Part shown: piece after piece, positions 61,215-64,000 of the stretch
Position numbering within the stretch: position 1 is the stretch's first letter
Layout: the number at the start of each line of letters is the position of its first letter
Assembly: GCF_014644415.1 (NCBI RefSeq)
Contig: NZ_BMKQ01000001.1
Location: 920,861-984,860, forward strand
Source: Marmoricola endophyticus
Lineage (GTDB): Bacteria; Actinomycetota; Actinomycetes; Propionibacteriales; Nocardioidaceae
DNA: 64,000 nucleotides
Direction of reading: 5' to 3'
Notes under the pieces: model-generated
Told to the model about the DNA's origin: nothing
What the model saw: only the letters and a program-made list of their open reading frames with translations
Databases searched by the model: none
Position numbers and translations under genes: made by a program

Positions 61215-61583
61215 TCAGAACGCCATCGACTGCGCGCGCCGCTTGGCCTCCGAGCCACGGTTCTCGCGCAGCGCGTCGATCGGGCGGCCGGGGATGGTCT
61301 CGTCCTCGGTGAAGAGCCAGGTCAGCGCCTCGGCGTCGTCGTACCCGCCGTCGTGGAGCACGGTCAGGATCCCCGGCACCCCCTTGACGATCTCGCCGTC
61401 CATCACCAGCTCGGCGGGGATCCGAGGCCCCTCCCCCGGGACCGGTACGACCTGGGCGAGCTGGTGCTCGCGGACCCACTGGCGGACCCGGCTGACCGAG
61501 ACGCCGAGCTGCTCGGCGCAGTCGGCCCAGTCCAGCCAGGCGGGGACCAGGGATGCCAGGCCGGTGGAGGCGGTGTCACTCAT
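61215..61583 (-). CDS. Rv2175c-type DNA-binding protein (PknL substrate position)
   Basis: A 122-residue protein with an N-terminal helix-turn-helix (CAEQLGVSVSRVRQWVREH) and a C-terminal domain (GEIVKGVPGILTVLHDGGY). Its M. tuberculosis homologue is phosphorylated by PknL, encoded next door, and loses DNA binding. ATG with TAGCCT 7 nt upstream. Divergent from the kinase gene here. Confidence 0.85.
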   Translation of the reverse strand: MSDTASTGLASLVPAWLDWADCAEQLGVSVSRVRQWVREHQLAQVVPVPGEGPRIPAELVMDGEIVKGVPGILTVLHDGGYDDAEALTWLFTEDETIPGRPIDALRENRGSEAKRRAQSMAF

Positions 61584-61590
61584 GGTCGAC

Positions 61591-61596
61591 AGGCTA
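61591..61596 (-). promoter_or_regulatory. Leaderless-type -10 box for Rv2175c-like gene
   Basis: On the minus strand TAGCCT is followed by 7 nt and the ATG at 61583. The rest of the 114-bp gap to the kinase shows no other clear site. Confidence 0.5.
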
Positions 61597-61697
61597 GGCG
61601 CACGACGCCACCCGGCGCCCGCCCCGGCCTGCCGGGAAGTCGCCGTCGCGGTGCGTAGGATCGCCCGCAGCCGCCGGACACCACAGGAGGTCGACCC

Positions 61698-63851
61698 GTG
61701 GAGCGCAGCACAGCCGACCGGTCTGCGGACCCGGTGATCGGCCGCTTGCTCGACGGCAGGTACCTCGTCGGTGACCGGATCGCCCGCGGCGGGATGGCGA
61801 CCGTCTACCAGGCTCGCGACCAGCGGCTGGACCGCACGGTGGCGATCAAGGTCATGCACCCGGGCATGGCCGAGGACGCCGAGTTCGCCGAGCGGTTCAA
61901 GCGCGAGGCGCAGGCGGCGGCCCGGCTGGCCCACCACAACGTCGTCTCCGTGTTCGACCAGGGCGACGACGACGGCACGCTGTTCCTGGTCATGGAGCAC
62001 GTGCCGGGCACGACGCTGCGCGACCTGATGCGGCGCGAGGCGCCGATGCCGCCGCTGCGTGCGCTGACCGTCATCGAGCCGGTGCTCGCCGCGCTGCAGG
62101 CAGCCCACGAGGCGGGGATGATCCACCGCGACGTCAAGCCCGAGAACGTCCTGCTCGCTCCCGACGGGCGCGTCAAGGTGGCCGACTTCGGGCTCGCCCG
62201 TGCGGTCAACGCCGAGACCCGGCACACCAGCACCGGGGTGCTGATCGGGACGGTGTCCTACCTCGCACCCGAGCTGGTGGTGGCCTCGGCGAGCGACCCG
62301 AGGGTCGACGTCTACGCCGCCGGGGTCCTCATCTACGAGATGCTCACGGGCTCCAAGCCCCATCAGGCGGAGTCGCCGATCCAGGTGGCGTACAAGCACG
62401 TTCACGAGGACATCCCGGCGCCCTCGCTGAAGCAGCCCGGCCTGCCGGCGTACGTCGACGCGCTGGTCGCCCGGGCGACCGTCCGCGACACCTCGCTGCG
62501 CCCCACCGACGCCGGCGTGCTGCTGCGTCAGCTCCGGCGCGTGCGTGCGGCGCTCGAGGAGGGCGTCGAGGACGACCCGGACCTGGTCGCCGACCTCGCG
62601 CCGTACCCCCGCGGGCACGCCGCCACGCCCGACCCCGACCCCTTCGAGGACACCGACGACCAGATGCCGGTCGCGGTGGTCAGTCCTTCCCAGGCGGCGG
62701 CCGTCCCGCCGACCGCGGACGACGAGGACCCGACCCAGGTCGTCGGCGACCTCGAGGCGGCCTACGCGGAGGAGCAGTGGGAGGACTCTCGATCGCCCTC
62801 GTCCGCGATGGAGGAGACCGGGCAGTACGACCCCCACTTCACCGACGACGCCATCCCGGTCCAGCAGGGCGGGTGGGACCCGGGCCCCGTCCCGGAGCCC
62901 TACGCCGGCCCGTCCCGGGAACCGGACGTCGAGGAGCCCGTCGCCCGGGCACCGGCAGGCCCCCGCCGTCGCCGGCGCGGCCCGGTGCTCCTCGCCGCCG
63001 CCCTGGTGGTCGCGGTGCTCGTCGGCGTGGGGGCGTGGTGGTTCGGCTACGGACGCTGGACGGACACGCCAGGGGTGGTCAACCTGGCCCGGGCCTCCGC
63101 CGAGCAGCGCGTGGAGGGCGCGGGGCTGACCTTCGAGGTCGCCTCGTCGACGTACAACGAGGACGTGGCGAAGGGCTCGGTCATCCGCACCGACCCGCAG
63201 CCGGGCGCGCGGGTGCGCAACGGTGGCACCGTGCGCGCGGTGCTCTCGCTGGGCCCCGAGCGACACGACGTGCCCGACGTCCGCGGGAAGTCGCTCGACG
63301 AGGCGCAGCAGCAGCTGGCCGACGCGGACCTGACGTACGCCAAGCAGGTCGGCGTCTACAACGAGAAGGTGGCCAAGGGCGAGGTCATCTCGGCCTCGCC
63401 GAAGATCGGGACCGCGCTGCGCCGCGACACGGCCGTCACGCTGACCGTCAGTCGTGGGAAGCGGCCGATCGAGGTGCCCAGCTACGTCGGTGAACCGTCG
63501 GGGAAGGCGAAGTCCGAGCTGGAGGACCTCGGCCTGGAGGTCAGTGTCGGTCAGGCGTTCAGCGACACCGTGCCCGCGGGTCGGGTGATCGGTCAGGACC
63601 CGGTGGACGGCACCCGCTTCCGGGGCGACACCGTCACGCTCAGCGTCTCCAAGGGCTCGGCGATGGTGACGGTCCCCCAGGTGGCGGGGATGAAGCAGGC
63701 CGACGCGGTCGCCGCGCTCAAGAAGGCCGGCGTGACGCCGAAGCTGCGGCGCACCTCGGGCTACACCGGCCTGAACTACGCGGCGGCGACCAGTCCGCCG
63801 GCGGGCACGAAGGTCAAGCGCGGCAGTCAGGTCGTCATCCAGCTGATCTGA
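61698..63851 (+). CDS. PASTA-domain Ser/Thr protein kinase
   Basis: A 717-residue membrane kinase. Kinase domain (residues about 15-280): ARGGMATVYQA, VAIKVM (ATP Lys), HRDVKPENVLL (HRD), VADFGLARA (DFG) and a TSTGVLIGTVSYLAPE activation segment. A disordered acidic linker (about 290-425), one helix (LLAAALVVAVLVGVGAWW), then four PASTA repeats outside, which in relatives bind muropeptides or lipid II. GTG start with strong AGGAGG. Divergent from the Rv2175c-like gene. Confidence 0.94.
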   Translation: MERSTADRSADPVIGRLLDGRYLVGDRIARGGMATVYQARDQRLDRTVAIKVMHPGMAEDAEFAERFKREAQAAARLAHHNVVSVFDQGDDDGTLFLVMEHVPGTTLRDLMRREAPMPPLRALTVIEPVLAALQAAHEAGMIHRDVKPENVLLAPDGRVKVADFGLARAVNAETRHTSTGVLIGTVSYLAPELVVASASDPRVDVYAAGVLIYEMLTGSKPHQAESPIQVAYKHVHEDIPAPSLKQPGLPAYVDALVARATVRDTSLRPTDAGVLLRQLRRVRAALEEGVEDDPDLVADLAPYPRGHAATPDPDPFEDTDDQMPVAVVSPSQAAAVPPTADDEDPTQVVGDLEAAYAEEQWEDSRSPSSAMEETGQYDPHFTDDAIPVQQGGWDPGPVPEPYAGPSREPDVEEPVARAPAGPRRRRRGPVLLAAALVVAVLVGVGAWWFGYGRWTDTPGVVNLARASAEQRVEGAGLTFEVASSTYNEDVAKGSVIRTDPQPGARVRNGGTVRAVLSLGPERHDVPDVRGKSLDEAQQQLADADLTYAKQVGVYNEKVAKGEVISASPKIGTALRRDTAVTLTVSRGKRPIEVPSYVGEPSGKAKSELEDLGLEVSVGQAFSDTVPAGRVIGQDPVDGTRFRGDTVTLSVSKGSAMVTVPQVAGMKQADAVAALKKAGVTPKLRRTSGYTGLNYAAATSPPAGTKVKRGSQVVIQLI

Positions 63852-63948
63852 TATCTCGCAAATCGTGCGTTAGTTCACTTCAGTCACATCAGAAACTTGA
63901 CTCACACCAGCACCTAGGGCAGCGTCGTGTCCGGCGAAAGGACACCTC
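63852..63948 (+). promoter_or_regulatory. A+T-rich regulatory region upstream of a secreted/membrane protein gene
   Basis: An unusually A+T-rich stretch with repeated TCAC/TCACA words (GTTCACTTC, AGTCACATC, ACTCACACC) and a TTGACT -35-like box at about 63896. GAAAGGAC then precedes the GTG at 63949. The repeats suggest a specific regulator. Confidence 0.35.
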
Positions 63949-64000
63949 GTGCCCCTGATCCGACTCCTCGGGACCCTGACCATCACCGTGCTGATCGCGC
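63949..64000 (+). CDS. Start of a secreted or membrane protein, truncated by window edge
   Basis: Only 17 codons are visible: MPLIRLLGTLTITVLIA, a typical signal peptide or anchor beginning with GTG and preceded by GAAAGGAC at about 7 nt. The product cannot be named. Exported cell-wall proteins such as resuscitation-promoting factors have this kind of start, but there is no direct evidence. Confidence 0.6.
   Translation, partial: MPLIRLLGTLTITVLIA

Overview
The window is very G+C-rich (about 70% by eye), densely coded DNA from an actinobacterium. Gene order (dcw cluster ending in ftsZ-pgeF-yggS-sepF-yggT-divIVA; rplU-rpmA-obgE-proB-proA; nadD-rsfS-phosphatase; PASTA kinase beside an Rv2175c-type gene), many GTG starts, GTGA/ATGA stop-start overlaps, and TANNNT boxes placed 6-7 nt before start codons point to a Nocardioides-like member of the Propionibacteriales. 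This taxonomy is inferred from gene order and protein features, not from a search.

Layout. 1-15.7 kb is accessory and metabolic: a truncated SDR, a secreted phosphodiesterase, a LolA-like/ABC transporter operon, a lipase, a sodium-solute symporter with a small partner, a dienelactone hydrolase, an MFS exporter with a PaiB-type protein, and a tightly overlapped TetR-MFS-PLP enzyme-lactone oxidase operon preceded by two matching operators. 15.7-25.5 kb (mostly minus strand) holds tRNA-Ala(GGC), a dispersed repeat, phosphatase-rsfS-nadD, a 45-aa membrane peptide, proA, proB, obgE, rpmA, rplU, a GH25 lysozyme and a repetitive coiled-coil protein. 25.5-47.7 kb is one long minus-strand division and wall block, transcribed from mraZ (47.67 kb) towards lower coordinates: rsmH, ftsL-like, ftsI, murE, murF, mraY, murD, ftsW, murG, murC, ftsQ, ftsZ, pgeF, yggS, sepF, yggT, divIVA, a DksA-like protein, lspA, rluD-type and a GNAT gene. 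47.9-52.4 kb is a plus-strand moxR-DUF58-transglutaminase operon, which ends in a decayed tandem duplication where it meets a convergent DUF3040 gene. 53.2-64 kb carries dinB, a methyltransferase and a HEPN protein near a perfect SOS-box palindrome, then a YbaK-type deacylase, a CrtI-like flavoprotein, divergent metF/polyprenyl synthase, a thioesterase, a barstar/secreted RNase pair, an Rv2175c-like DNA-binding protein and a four-PASTA Ser/Thr kinase.

How it works together. The core of the window makes the peptidoglycan precursor (MurC-F, MraY, MurG), the division machine (FtsZ, FtsQ, FtsL-like, FtsI, FtsW, SepF) and polar growth (DivIVA), with MraZ probably repressing its own promoter. The PASTA kinase and the GH25 lysozyme fit the same envelope theme. 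The most unusual non-core items are the twin-operator operon at 11.1-15.7 kb, the SOS-box/HEPN/methyltransferase/DinB neighbourhood, the duplicated gene junction at 52.3-52.7 kb, the DksA-like protein with a lysine-rich repeat arm and a lost zinc ligand, and the many leaderless-type promoters.
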